Assembly: GCF_009733535.1 (NCBI RefSeq)
Contig: NZ_SMMI01000012.1
Coordinates: 1 to 64,000 of the forward strand
Reading direction: 5' to 3'
Origin: Sphingobacterium endophyticum
Lineage (GTDB): Bacteria; Bacteroidota; Bacteroidia; Sphingobacteriales; Sphingobacteriaceae
Length of the DNA: 64,000 nucleotides
Positions 1 through 8,668 of this stretch are shown here, piece after piece. How positions within the stretch are numbered: the first letter of the stretch is position 1; the number at the start of each line of letters is the position of its first letter. The position numbers and the translations under genes were made by a program. Below the pieces are notes generated by a model that saw nothing but the letters and a program-made list of their open reading frames with translations, ran no database searches and had not been told where the DNA came from.

Positions 1-274
1 TAAGACCATAGTAAAAACGCAGGTTTGCAACCAATGATTACAATCTTGGAGTTTTTCAACACCCGCAGGTATTAACAATGGGGTCTGCAGTGTAATCTTC
101 AGCAATTTTTAACGAATCTGATTGATGCAAGCTTGTATAAAGCGGACTTAGCTGCTTCAATTAACAAATTAGAAGCAAAGACTGACCTTCATAACAAAAT
201 AAAATAGAACTTTGCAACAAAGCCCTCTATTGTTATAATCTCAACCTTTGTAGGATTAATTTAAAACAAAAAAA
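1..274. other. Stretch with only a possible 3' gene remnant
   Basis: No intact gene is visible. Reading the plus strand from about 112 to 207 gives a short in-frame tail (…LIDASLYKADLAASINKLEA…) ending at a TAA, which looks like the C-terminal end of a small protein. The sequence before it is interrupted by stops. I cannot name the family. The next gene is also broken, so this is probably part of the same decaying segment. Confidence 0.3.
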
Positions 275-992
275 ATGAGCAATCAAACAGTATTAGTAAC
301 CGGAGGCACCGGTTTTGTTGGCGTACATTCCATCTTACAATTATTGCAAAAGAGATTTAAGGTACATACAACAATACGATCATTAGCCAAAAAAGAAATT
401 GTGATCAATGCTTTGAAGGAAGGTGGCTTGAGCGACCTTAGTAACTTATCCTTTTACGAAGCAGACCTCACCAGCGATAACGGATGGTTAGAAGCAATGC
501 AAGGTGTAAAATATGTATTGCACGTAGCGTCTCCATTTCCGGCTCAAAACCCTAGCGATGAAAATGAACTCATTAATCCTGCCGGGGACTAAGCCTTTCG
601 TGTATTGAAAGCCGCAAACAATACCGGTGTACAAATGGTCGTGCTTACTTCTTCGTTTGCGGCTGTTGGTTACAGCATCAATCCTAAAGGCCATATTTTT
701 ACCGAAGCCGATTGGACTGATTCCAACGCTCCGCTTCCCGCCCTATATCTAATCTAAACCTCGGGCAGAGAAGGCAGCCTGGGATTATATAGAAATTGAG
801 GTAAATAGTTTGGAATTAACGGTAATCAATCCGGTAGGAATTTTTCGACCTGTAATGGATGGCATTAGTTCTGCCTCACTGGATATTGGTGTTACGGGTA
901 TTTTAAACGGAACTACAAGCAAAAGCCCCGGATTTACAATGGGTGATGTCGACGTGCGGGACGTGGCTGATATTCATATTATGGCTAAGTGA
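275..992 (+). pseudogene. Broken NAD(P)-dependent epimerase / dihydroflavonol-4-reductase-like gene
   Basis: The N-terminus has the Rossmann dinucleotide-binding signature of extended short-chain dehydrogenases (VTGGTGFVG at residues 8-16), and the second segment has the VVLTSSFAAVGY strand typical of the family. The frame is interrupted by a TAA at 590-592. It reads on in the same frame to about 745, then shifts near 750, where SKPRAEKAAWDYIE resumes in another frame and runs to a stop at 990-992. A normal family member has about 340 residues; here the C-terminal third is missing. With an in-frame stop, a frameshift and a 3' truncation, the gene cannot make the enzyme. An intact member would reduce or epimerise a small NAD(P)H-dependent substrate in the cytoplasm. 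Confidence 0.8.
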
Positions 993-1072
993 GCATAAAA
1001 AATGGTTTTCTGACTTCGAGGAAAATCAAAGGCTTATTCCGGGTATAAAACGACTTTTAAAATTTAGATTGG

Positions 1073-2422
1073 ATGGAGAATAGCCTGATAAAACATATAA
1101 TTAAAGTCCTTTCCGGTTATGATGCTCCTGTCCTTATTATCGAAAGCAATGATGGATTTTTATTTCGTTCGGAAACAATCTCTCCCAAAGGGTAGCATTT
1201 GAGCTTAGAGATAATTCAAAAACCTTATTACTAATAAGGATGACCGTCCATACTTGGAAGATATTGAAAACATTGCTATTAATTCTGAGTTCTTTTTAAG
1301 TCAATATCTTTTCGAATATCATATACCATCGGTAAAAGATTTATCATTATCAATATTGGATACATTATTCATTTAGAAACTGTTATTTTCACTTTCAAAA
1401 AGTGAAACAATCAAAGAAATCGAAAAAGTGTTTGCTGATTCAAAATCAAAGAATCCAAAATTAGATATTGATGAATTTACAGAAAGAATAATTGAAGGTT
1501 TAGCAGCGGAAAATATCGACTGGCAGGAAGTAGCCAATCTTTTTGGGGATGCAATTTCACAGTCTATCGGTTCTGAGTAGTTTGCCTTAATTCTAGGATT
1601 GATCAAAGAATCAAATTAAAAATTTCAACAGCATATTTATTCTCAATATGCTCAAATTAAAAATTCAAATCCGATAAAGAGACCATAGATCGTATTCAAG
1701 ATACTGGATTATATAGATTTCAATTGCAAACAGGATGAAATTGCTCTTATAGTAATTGATGGTTTAAGCTTTTGGCAGTATGCTTTAATTAAAAATAGAT
1801 TGCCCAGAAACAAAAAAGAGGAAATCACTTTCTCTTGGATTCCTTCTATTACACAACTCTCACGCCGCGCAATTTTCAGAGGTTCAGGTCCACTAGAATC
1901 TTACAAGCAAAACCCAACGAATGAATCAAAGCTATGGAAAGATTACTGGAAGTCTAAAAACCTCAATGATTTTGAAATACTGTATCAGAATGATACAATT
2001 AACGTCTCCAATATTGATGGTATAAAAAGGTTGGGTATTGTGTACAAAGACTTGGATGACTACTTGGGCAGTTCCAAGGATTATAATGATCTCCTAAAAC
2101 TGACTGAGAATTGGTTTGTGCGTAGCAAGATACATGAGACTAAGGTAATATTCAATCAAAAGGATGCTGTGGTTTGAATGGAAAGGAAAAATTAGGAACT
2201 AACAAATCAGGTAGCAGAAGTGAACGGCAACTTGAGTTCTCTGAAAAAATGTTGAAAGATGAGTTTTTAGATAATAATCCGGAGCTACTTGCTTCAATTG
2301 TGCAGGAAGAACAAGCTTATTTCAAAAATGAATTGAGTTTTTCAAGAAGAGATGAATTGGTAACACATGGCGGAGCCCATTTCCTTGAAGTAGTAATACC
2401 ATTTATAGAAATTACAAATTAA
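1073..2422 (+). pseudogene. Decayed PglZ-domain protein (alkaline phosphatase superfamily)
   Basis: Fragments in shifting frames align with a PglZ-type protein. They are a start MENSLIKHIIKVLSGYDAP at 1073, a helical middle part near 1270-1600, the core motif VIDGLSFWQYALI near 1750-1790, then SWIPSITQLSRRAIFRG near 1832-1882. The ending ELVTHGGAHFLEVVIPFIEI is near 2355-2415. The DG-x-S-x-W and GGAHFLEVVIPF motifs are what I recognise of the family. There are several frameshifts and in-frame stops (for example near 1195, 1375, 1578 and 2175). PglZ proteins belong to BREX and related phage-defence loci. No PglX, BrxC or BrxL gene is visible, so this is a dead remnant. The family call is from motifs and is fairly firm; the system type is unknown. 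Confidence 0.65.
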
Positions 2423-2439
2423 TAATAAGTCAATATATA

Positions 2440-3023
2440 TAAATCAGAGAATCCCTCTGGAAACTCTTCATGCTGGATTGGAAGCCTACTTAAACGATGA
2501 CTATTCCAATAAATATAACATTGAACAATTACGGCTTGAGTAAAGCGGTTAGAATAGATTAAAGAAAGCTTTAAGGATAATTAATCGAATCATTTCCAAA
2601 AATCCATTAAAGCCTTTAATCAATGCGAATAAAGCTGAGATAAAATTGGCAATCAAGAAAAAGCAAGGCAGAGATATAATATTGATAGCTCTATTGAATT
2701 CAGCATTTCCATTCTCTTATTATGTTCTAAAGATATTCGGAAAGTATTTTGAGGTTCAAGAAATTATAAACAAAGATACCGTCAAGAAATCAATTTCTAA
2801 AATTTATGGTGGTAATCGTGCAACTGAAAATGGGATATACAATGTAGTCTCGATGTTTTTGGAAGCAGTTTTTTTAATCGTCCAAAGCAAGGAATTTATC
2901 GGTGGGGTAAAAAAAATTATTCCAAGCTTTAACATAAGGGAGAAAATTTACTTAGAATCATTTAAGTTGAACAATAGCATAAATGAAATTCAGGAATATC
3001 AATTAATGGATCCTTATTTTTAG
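2440..3023 (+). pseudogene. Broken gene downstream of the PglZ remnant
   Basis: The plus strand reads INQRIPLETLHAGLEAYLN from about 2440, meets stops near 2540-2560, and continues as a 125-residue open stretch to a TAG at 3021-3023. The protein would be about 190 residues, mostly helical, with Lys/Ile-rich segments and no signal peptide. It lies about 20 bp after the PglZ-like remnant in the same direction, so it was probably its operon partner. I do not recognise the family. A small BREX-type accessory protein is a guess from position only. Confidence 0.45.
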
Positions 3024-3354
3024 ATTGTAAAAGTGTAATATGAAATGTTATCTAAACCATTCAGCCACATACATTGCCAAGCCGCGTAAAGTAGCCGCAA
3101 AAGCCAAAGCTTGTCAAAAAGTGTGGCTTCCCAATTGGAGAAATGATGAGAATTTTTAAAAAATGCCTCACCGCACAGGAGTACATTGAAAATGAATTCT
3201 AAAATGAAAGGGAAAATAAAGAACGAAAGCACAACATTGTGTATAAGCAACAGCGGGTCAACTGCTATTTTGAAACGTAAATCTATAAATCGAAGGCAAT
3301 TGCTATCTGACAGTTTCGTGCTTTAAAATCCGCTACTTATCATATACGAGACCG
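3024..3354. other. Degenerate stretch without an intact gene
   Basis: Short open fragments on the plus strand (MKCYLNHSATYIAKPRK from 3041, then a shifted fragment IFKKCLTAQEYIENEF near 3155-3210) suggest another decayed coding sequence. I cannot name it. No promoter, hairpin or RNA gene stands out. Confidence 0.3.
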
Positions 3355-3690
3355 TTATTTAGAATTGCTTAAGTTCTCAATATCTTGACGTTTTCGTTCG
3401 ATGCTGTTTAATAATTTGTTTTGCTCTTCTCTTTTAATCACCAATCCTGAAATTTATTGGGATCAAGAGAGTAGATTGAATCAATATGCGACGTAATATT
3501 TGGCAACTCCAATTCAATCATTCGGTAACTCAACTCGTATGATTTTCTATTATCCATTTGCCTGTTTTTCTCATATAGAGTGCCTAAACCCAGAGAAATA
3601 ATTATCGACAATATTATAATTATAGTAATGACTGGTGTGGATTTCAGGTCAATCCCATAATGATGTTTTATATTGACCTTTAATCCTCCC
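3355..3690 (-). pseudogene. Remnant of a small membrane-anchored coiled-coil protein
   Basis: On the minus strand an open frame reads a short basic N-terminus, one strongly hydrophobic segment (PVITIIIILSIIISLGLGTL), then a charged region ending NKFQDW at a TGA near 3446. A neighbouring frame continues as VIKREEQNKLLNSIERKRQD to a TAA at 3355-3357, so a frameshift probably split one protein of about 110 residues. A GGAGG ribosome-binding sequence lies just before the first codons, but no ATG, GTG or TTG sits at the right place. The architecture is a single membrane span plus a coiled coil. The function is not recognised. Confidence 0.4.
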
Positions 3691-3780
3691 TATTTTCGGA
3701 CTGGTTTCCATAAGAGTTTTCAAAATAAATCAAACTATGTTAATTTCATAACTGTGATTTGGTTGAAATATTTATCTTTT

Positions 3781-4008
3781 TTAATTCTTTTTTAAAGTGT
3801 CTTCCAATGTGATATTTAAAGCATCACATATATTTAATAATTTAGAAAAAACAAAATCTTCTTTACCATTTTCTATATCACTTAATTTGGAACGATCCAT
3901 TTTAGGTATTTTTTTAGATACTTCTTCTTGGGTTAAACCTTGTTCCTTTCGTTTTTGCTTTAGATTTTTCCCAATTCTGGAGAATATTTCAATATGCTTT
4001 TCATTCAT
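3781..4008 (-). CDS. Small XRE-family helix-turn-helix regulator
   Basis: This 75-residue protein is essentially one Cro/C1-type DNA-binding domain. RIGKNLKQKRKEQGLTQEEV forms the first helices, the recognition region is KIPKMDRSKLSDIENGKEDF, and LLNICDALNITLEDTL closes the fold. The length is typical of stand-alone XRE proteins of mobile elements and toxin-antitoxin loci. The ATG at 4006-4008 is the first in frame and the gene is intact, unlike everything to its left. It is transcribed away from a divergent promoter at 4034-4064 that drives a structured RNA candidate, so it may repress that promoter and its own. No toxin gene is adjacent. The family call is firm; the target is inferred from position. 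Confidence 0.85.
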   Translation of the reverse strand: MNEKHIEIFSRIGKNLKQKRKEQGLTQEEVSKKIPKMDRSKLSDIENGKEDFVFSKLLNICDALNITLEDTLKKN

Positions 4009-4033
4009 TTAGTTAAAAATATTTGTGGTTTTA

Positions 4034-4064
4034 TTGCCACATTAAAATATTATTATTACCTTTG
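4034..4064 (+). promoter_or_regulatory. Bacteroidota-type promoter for the structured RNA
   Basis: A TTG (4034-4036) and a TACCTTTG box (4057-4064) are separated by 20 bp. This matches the Bacteroidota -33/-7 consensus (TTG, 19-21 bp, TAnnTTTG). A start near 4070 would be expected, about 23 nt before the first hairpin of the RNA candidate and with no coding sequence close behind. The promoter sits in the 25-85 bp upstream of the divergent XRE gene. Confidence 0.6.
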
Positions 4065-4069
4065 TATAA

Positions 4070-4322
4070 GTTACAACAGCGACTAATTTAGTGCGAGGCT
4101 TTATCCTCGACTTTTACGATGTCACTCATAAACGAAAACCGCTAATTTTCCCTATGAGTCGATCGTGAGCTCGCTATCTATTGGATTTTCATATCTTTGT
4201 TGATACAGTCCAATAGGGCGGGTCTCATGTCAGTCTTCGGGGAACCACAATCTATGTTGTGGCGGTTCTTAGCGGTACCGCGTTCGAAGCATTGAGGCTC
4301 GCCTTATTGGAATTTTTCCAAT
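4070..4322 (+). ncRNA. Candidate structured non-coding RNA (three hairpins, retron-like layout)
   Basis: No protein is encoded, but the sequence folds strongly. Hairpin A pairs 4094-4098 with 4105-4109. Hairpin B pairs 4116-4120 with 4162-4166, 4124-4130 with 4153-4159 and 4134-4138 with 4146-4150. Hairpin C is a long stem pairing 4210-4227 with 4293-4310: 18 successive pairs, three of them G-U wobbles. It is extended by CTTCG (4235-4239) with CGAAG (4285-4289), and encloses a small hairpin CCACAA (4245-4250)/TTGTGG (4257-4262). Wobble pairs that keep the stem intact argue for selection on RNA rather than a DNA inverted repeat. A consensus promoter lies about 25 bp upstream, and a T-run (4313-4317) follows the long stem. 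Two small hairpins then a long one resembles retron msr-msd, but no reverse transcriptase is in the window. Other possibilities are a regulatory RNA of the XRE gene or a 6S-like RNA. Confidence 0.5.
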
Positions 4323-4377
4323 CTGCTAACATCTTGTGCTTTAGGAGTGCCGTCGTTATCATAAACCATATAAAATT

Positions 4378-4485
4378 ATGATACGATTAAAAACCACCAA
4401 AAAAAAACAACTTATTTCGATCAAGGATCGTAACAGGTTTTCCCGTAAACAACAAACAAAGAACATTATCTCAAGTCCTGAATAA
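4378..4485 (+). CDS. Possible 35-residue basic peptide
   Basis: An ATG at 4378 opens a 35-codon frame to a TAA at 4483-4485. It encodes a strongly basic, Lys/Gln/Ser-rich peptide (start MIRLKTTKKKQLIS). It begins about 55 nt after the last hairpin of the RNA candidate and could be translated from the same transcript. There is no clear ribosome-binding site and no family is recognised. A chance A-rich open frame is the main alternative. Confidence 0.2.
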   Translation: MIRLKTTKKKQLISIKDRNRFSRKQQTKNIISSPE

Positions 4486-4817
4486 AATAAAAACTCAAGG
4501 AAAGAGAGTGCATTCTTGATTAGGATGTCTTTATTTAAGACATCAAAAGAAAGTACGCTAGAGATTAATAATCCCTGTGATATAGATATATTACTGGATT
4601 ATAGTCTTTTCTTCTTATTTTCCTGACCGACCTTCAATAACCTGACAAGGCATGATTGTCCGGAAATTATTGGTTCGATAGTTTTATTTTATTCTGACAC
4701 AATAAATCTAGCTATTCTTTTCCAATTCCCCAAAATGATTGTGGTGATCATCTAATGCTGAATAGGTGTGGAGGTCGGTTATTCTAATTTCATAACCAAT
4801 TTTAATATCCTTAAAAA
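4486..4817. other. Intergenic region before the TlpA-SusCD cassette
   Basis: No gene is seen. There is a perfect 8-bp hairpin (4524-4531 with 4537-4544) without a T-run. A CCGACCT/AGGTCGG inverted pair lies at 4627-4633 and 4772-4778, 138 bp apart. Any promoter of the downstream cassette should lie here, but I find no convincing TAnnTTTG box. Confidence 0.3.
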
Positions 4818-5483
4818 ATGAAGAATTTTTATTGGGGCAGGAGAGACCTGTCCAAAAATATCTGTCGATTAGAGCCTACTGCTTTAAATAATCATGCATG
4901 TTCATTAAGAACATTCATTACCTTGCTCTTGGCATTCCAAATATTGTTGTTTAGTAAATCAGTTCTGGCGCAGTCTCCGAAATCGGAGGCTGCTGCTGGC
5001 TCTGGGAATCCCCCAAGAACCGTAATTGTAGGACAAAAAGTACCCTCCGACTTTTGGGTCCAAAAGCATACGATCTATGAAGATGGTCAAACTCGGGTAA
5101 TTACACTTAAAGAATCTAAAGGCAAAGTGTTGGTATTGGACTTTTGGTCCGTGAGCTGTGGAAACTGCATTTTCCACCAAAAGGCGATTTCCTATTTTAA
5201 AGAAAAATATCCAGAGGATCTCGAAGTCATCATGGTCAATCCGCTAAGAACGAAAGACAGTTTGAACCAAATCACCGCATTTGAAGAGAGGTATGGTCAA
5301 GAGTATTTCCCTAATGGTTTTCGGAGCATTATCCTGGATAAGGAACTTTCCAATCTATTTGCAGTTCGAGCTTTCCCGACCTATGTATGGATTACGCCTG
5401 GAGGCATGGTGCAGACCATTACGTTCTGGAATTTTTTGGACAAGGAAGCGGCGATGCCATTCTATGGAGGTAAGGTATTATGA
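4818..5483 (+). CDS. TlpA-like thioredoxin-fold protein, exported
   Basis: This 221-residue protein has a long N-terminal region with a hydrophobic export segment (TFITLLLAFQILLF, about residues 33-46) and a likely cut after VLAQ. A thioredoxin-fold domain follows. The strand GKVLVLDFWSVSCGNC carries a CxxC active site (CGNC, Cys114 and Cys117), and a cis-proline region lies at RAFPTYVWI. Such TlpA/ResA-like proteins reduce or isomerise disulphides in the periplasm. The gene overlaps the following SusC-like gene by 4 bp (ATGA), so the two are translationally coupled. TlpA-SusC-SusD triads recur in Sphingobacteriaceae; the substrate is unknown. Confidence 0.8.
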   Translation: MKNFYWGRRDLSKNICRLEPTALNNHACSLRTFITLLLAFQILLFSKSVLAQSPKSEAAAGSGNPPRTVIVGQKVPSDFWVQKHTIYEDGQTRVITLKESKGKVLVLDFWSVSCGNCIFHQKAISYFKEKYPEDLEVIMVNPLRTKDSLNQITAFEERYGQEYFPNGFRSIILDKELSNLFAVRAFPTYVWITPGGMVQTITFWNFLDKEAAMPFYGGKVL

Positions 5484-8400
5484 AAGCAAGGAACTTAATC
5501 TTTATGATTGCATTCCTATGCGGTTATGCGAATCAGCTATTTGCACAGATATCGATTTCAGGAAAAGTTGTCCAGGAAGATGGATCACCAATCCCTGCAG
5601 TGAATATTTTCAGCCCGGTAAATCAAAAAAGCTACCGGACAGATAAAGAAGGCAATTTTTCGATGCTATTAAACGCAAAGGACAAACTTGTCTTTACCCA
5701 TCAGAATTATGACACGATGTATGTCGATGTGGCTGACGATCAGAGAAATTTTCGGGTAATCATGAACCGAAGGACCATCGGTATCGAAGCGCTGCATATT
5801 ATTGAAACGGGATACCAGAAAATTTCAAGGGAGCGTTCCACGGGAAGCTTCGAGCAGATTGGCCGCAGGGAAATTACGCAGCGACCCATCAGCAATATCT
5901 TTCAGAATATGGAAGGATATCTGCCGGGGGTGATGTTCGATAAACGAAGCGGAGATAACAAATTTCATGTCCGTGGAATCAATTCATTGACTGAATCGAT
6001 GACCGCCCCTTTATTGATCGTTGACAACTTTCCCTATGCTGGCGACATCAATGCGATCAATCCGCAGGACATAGAATCTGTTTCGGTCCTTAAGGATGCT
6101 GCTGCCGCATCGATCTGGGGATCCAGGGCAGGTAACGGTGTGATCGTAATTACCACCAGAAAATCGAAAGACGGAAAGGTTCGGTTGGAGGGTGGCCTTA
6201 ACTACGTCTCGATGAAGAAACCGCGTCTGCTGGATATGCCTATCTTGAATTCCAGGTCATTCATGGAAATCGAAAAGGAGTTGTTTGATCTGGGAATCTA
6301 CGATGCATCGCTGAATGAAACCTCTGTGACTAGAACCATGCTGAGCCCATATGTTGAACTGCTGGACAAGATGAGAAAAGGGGAGATCTCCGAATCGGAA
6401 TCAGCAGAATTAACAGATGCATTCCGGGGGCGGGACTATCGAAAGGATCTATTGGACCATTATTATCGCCAAACCTTCATGCAGAAATACAATCTGTCGG
6501 CAACGGGGGGGACCCAAGATTTTCACAACCGAATTTCCCTGACCTATGACAGAGATCTGCAGGGTACCGTGACCAATAAATATGCGCGTGAAGGACTTGT
6601 ATGGTCCGGAATGTATAAACCGGGAAAAGCCATTTCGATAGATTACCTGTTGGCATTAAATGGGCAGCAGTCCACGATGACCCTGGAAGGCTTGAACTAC
6701 CCGCTAAGTCCCGGTAGTGGTAGAAGCGCGCTGTATCCTTATGCATCCCTGGTCGATGGGGAGGGGAGGGCAATACCTATAGAAAGGCAATTTTCAAATG
6801 AATATTTGAAAGAGTTCAGCGATCAGCTGCCATATGACTGGTCTTATAACCCACTCCAAAATATATGGGAGTCTACTAGAAACCATCAAAAGATGCAGGT
6901 GCGGGCGAACTTGGGTATCAGTTATAAGCTGTTCCCATTTTTGACCCTGAGCGGAAAATATGCACATACCATCCAATCTGAGAGCGACCAGGATGATTAT
7001 GGCAGGAACTCCTATTATGTCCGTAACCTTCAGAATTCATATTCCTCGATGATCGATGGGAAGGTTTTTACACCCATTCCCGAAGGTGGTATATTTGATG
7101 AAGGGAGATCAGCAATGGTCGAAAGGCGTGGGAGAATCCAGGCAGATATTGACCTGCCATTTTTAAACCACCATCGATTTACTTCACTGATCGGAGGAGA
7201 GGTTTCCGATCAACCCCGGGAATCGGATTCCTACCGATATTATGGGTACGATGAATCGATGAAGACCCATCAGTTTGTGGATTACCTAACGAACTACAAT
7301 ACCTTTCAGGGGATTCTGGGAAATACGACAATTCCAAGGTACGGTGAACTTTCATCGAAGAATACCCGGATGGCATCTTTCTTCGGGAATGCAGCTTACG
7401 GCTATAAGGAAAAATATTTTTTGAATTTCTCGATGAGAAAAGATGCTTCAAACACCTTTGGCATCGGTACGAATTGGCGATGGAACCCGTTGTGGTCATC
7501 TGGAATAGCCTGGAGCATCGAGAAGGAAAAGTTCATGCAGAGCGTAGCATTTGTCAATCAATTAAAGTTAAGGGTTACTTGGGGACATAGTGGAAACTCC
7601 GGCGGTTTGGGTACCTCACTGCCCGTGATCCTAGAGATCAAGAACTACACCCTGAATCCAGAACGTCAGGCCTACCTATACAGCCTTCCTTATGTCGACC
7701 TGAAATGGGAGGACGTGCGCATGATGAACCTGGGCCTGGACTATAGCCTTTTTGATCGAAGAATTTCCGGTAGCCTGGAATATTTCAACAAAAAATCGAC
7801 CGATATCCTTGCTCAAGATCTTTTGGAGCCCACTTTAGGCATGAACAGCATGATGAAAAACGTAGCCAATATGAAAGGCGAGGGCATCGATGTGAGCATA
7901 AATACCCTCAACATCCAGCGTAAGTTTTCATGGAGCACACAATCCTATTTCTCCATGGTAAAGGATAGGGTGACGGACTACTTTGGAGGGAATCGGGAAT
8001 CCAGGGATTTCCTTACGGCAAGGGGGTTGAGCCTTTATCCTACCGAGGAGTGGGGACTGTATCCAATTTTTGGGTTGCGGAGCTCCGGTTTGGACAGCGA
8101 GGGTGATCCGGTCGGCATGTTGAACGGTGCTCCTTCCAAAGACTACGTCAAATTGAACGCAGATTCCCTTCAAAACCTGAAATACTTCGGATCGGGATTG
8201 CCGAGGTTCCATGGTGCCCTCCGGAATACATTTTCGTATAGGGGAATTACCTTAAACGTCAATATCATCTTCAAGGGAGGGAATTACTTTTCCAGAAATA
8301 CAGTGAACTATTCCAGCTTGGTCAACGGGTGGACTGGACATGATGATGCACAATATCGATGGCGCAAACCGGGGGACGAAGCGAAAACCGACGTTCCGGC

Positions 8401-8668
8401 TTTAAAGATTCCATTGAACTCCAATCGGGATTTCTTTTATATGTATTCCCAAAGAAATGTGGAGCCAGGTGGATTCATCCGTATCCAGGATATCAACCTG
8501 AGCATACCGATCTCTTTGGGAAGAAAAGTGGATGCTTCGGTCAGCTTCTACATGGGAAATGTAGGGCTGTTATGGAGGGAGAACAATGCCAAATTGGACC
8601 CCGAGAACCTGTCCATGCCGGCACCGCGAACCTATTCCATTGGATTGAACCTAAAACCTAAGAAATGA
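5480..8668 (+). CDS. SusC/RagA-family TonB-linked outer-membrane receptor
   Basis: This 1062-residue protein has a signal peptide ending near LFAQ, then a carboxypeptidase-like regulatory domain (SISGKVVQEDGSPIPAVNIF, about residues 24-100). A TonB plug domain carries the SusC/RagA hallmark region (NPQDIESVSVLKDAAAASIW then GNGVIVITT, about residues 194-226). The rest is a long C-terminal beta-barrel. The size and order of domains are standard for SusC proteins, which import oligomeric nutrients or chelates across the outer membrane with a SusD lid, powered by TonB. It starts inside the TlpA-like stop codon and overlaps the SusD gene by 4 bp, so three genes form one coupled operon. The substrate cannot be read from sequence; no glycoside hydrolase or peptidase is adjacent. 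Confidence 0.93.
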   Translation: MKARNLIFMIAFLCGYANQLFAQISISGKVVQEDGSPIPAVNIFSPVNQKSYRTDKEGNFSMLLNAKDKLVFTHQNYDTMYVDVADDQRNFRVIMNRRTIGIEALHIIETGYQKISRERSTGSFEQIGRREITQRPISNIFQNMEGYLPGVMFDKRSGDNKFHVRGINSLTESMTAPLLIVDNFPYAGDINAINPQDIESVSVLKDAAAASIWGSRAGNGVIVITTRKSKDGKVRLEGGLNYVSMKKPRLLDMPILNSRSFMEIEKELFDLGIYDASLNETSVTRTMLSPYVELLDKMRKGEISESESAELTDAFRGRDYRKDLLDHYYRQTFMQKYNLSATGGTQDFHNRISLTYDRDLQGTVTNKYAREGLVWSGMYKPGKAISIDYLLALNGQQSTMTLEGLNYPLSPGSGRSALYPYASLVDGEGRAIPIERQFSNEYLKEFSDQLPYDWSYNPLQNIWESTRNHQKMQVRANLGISYKLFPFLTLSGKYAHTIQSESDQDDYGRNSYYVRNLQNSYSSMIDGKVFTPIPEGGIFDEGRSAMVERRGRIQADIDLPFLNHHRFTSLIGGEVSDQPRESDSYRYYGYDESMKTHQFVDYLTNYNTFQGILGNTTIPRYGELSSKNTRMASFFGNAAYGYKEKYFLNFSMRKDASNTFGIGTNWRWNPLWSSGIAWSIEKEKFMQSVAFVNQLKLRVTWGHSGNSGGLGTSLPVILEIKNYTLNPERQAYLYSLPYVDLKWEDVRMMNLGLDYSLFDRRISGSLEYFNKKSTDILAQDLLEPTLGMNSMMKNVANMKGEGIDVSINTLNIQRKFSWSTQSYFSMVKDRVTDYFGGNRESRDFLTARGLSLYPTEEWGLYPIFGLRSSGLDSEGDPVGMLNGAPSKDYVKLNADSLQNLKYFGSGLPRFHGALRNTFSYRGITLNVNIIFKGGNYFSRNTVNYSSLVNGWTGHDDAQYRWRKPGDEAKTDVPALKIPLNSNRDFFYMYSQRNVEPGGFIRIQDINLSIPISLGRKVDASVSFYMGNVGLLWRENNAKLDPENLSMPAPRTYSIGLNLKPKK

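Noticed and set aside
1373..1606. Minus-strand 77-residue frame
   Set aside because: The opposite strand reads as part of the decayed PglZ-like protein with better family agreement.
4524..4544. Perfect 8-bp hairpin as a terminator of the RNA candidate
   Set aside because: It is followed by AAAAG on the plus strand and has no T-run on either side.
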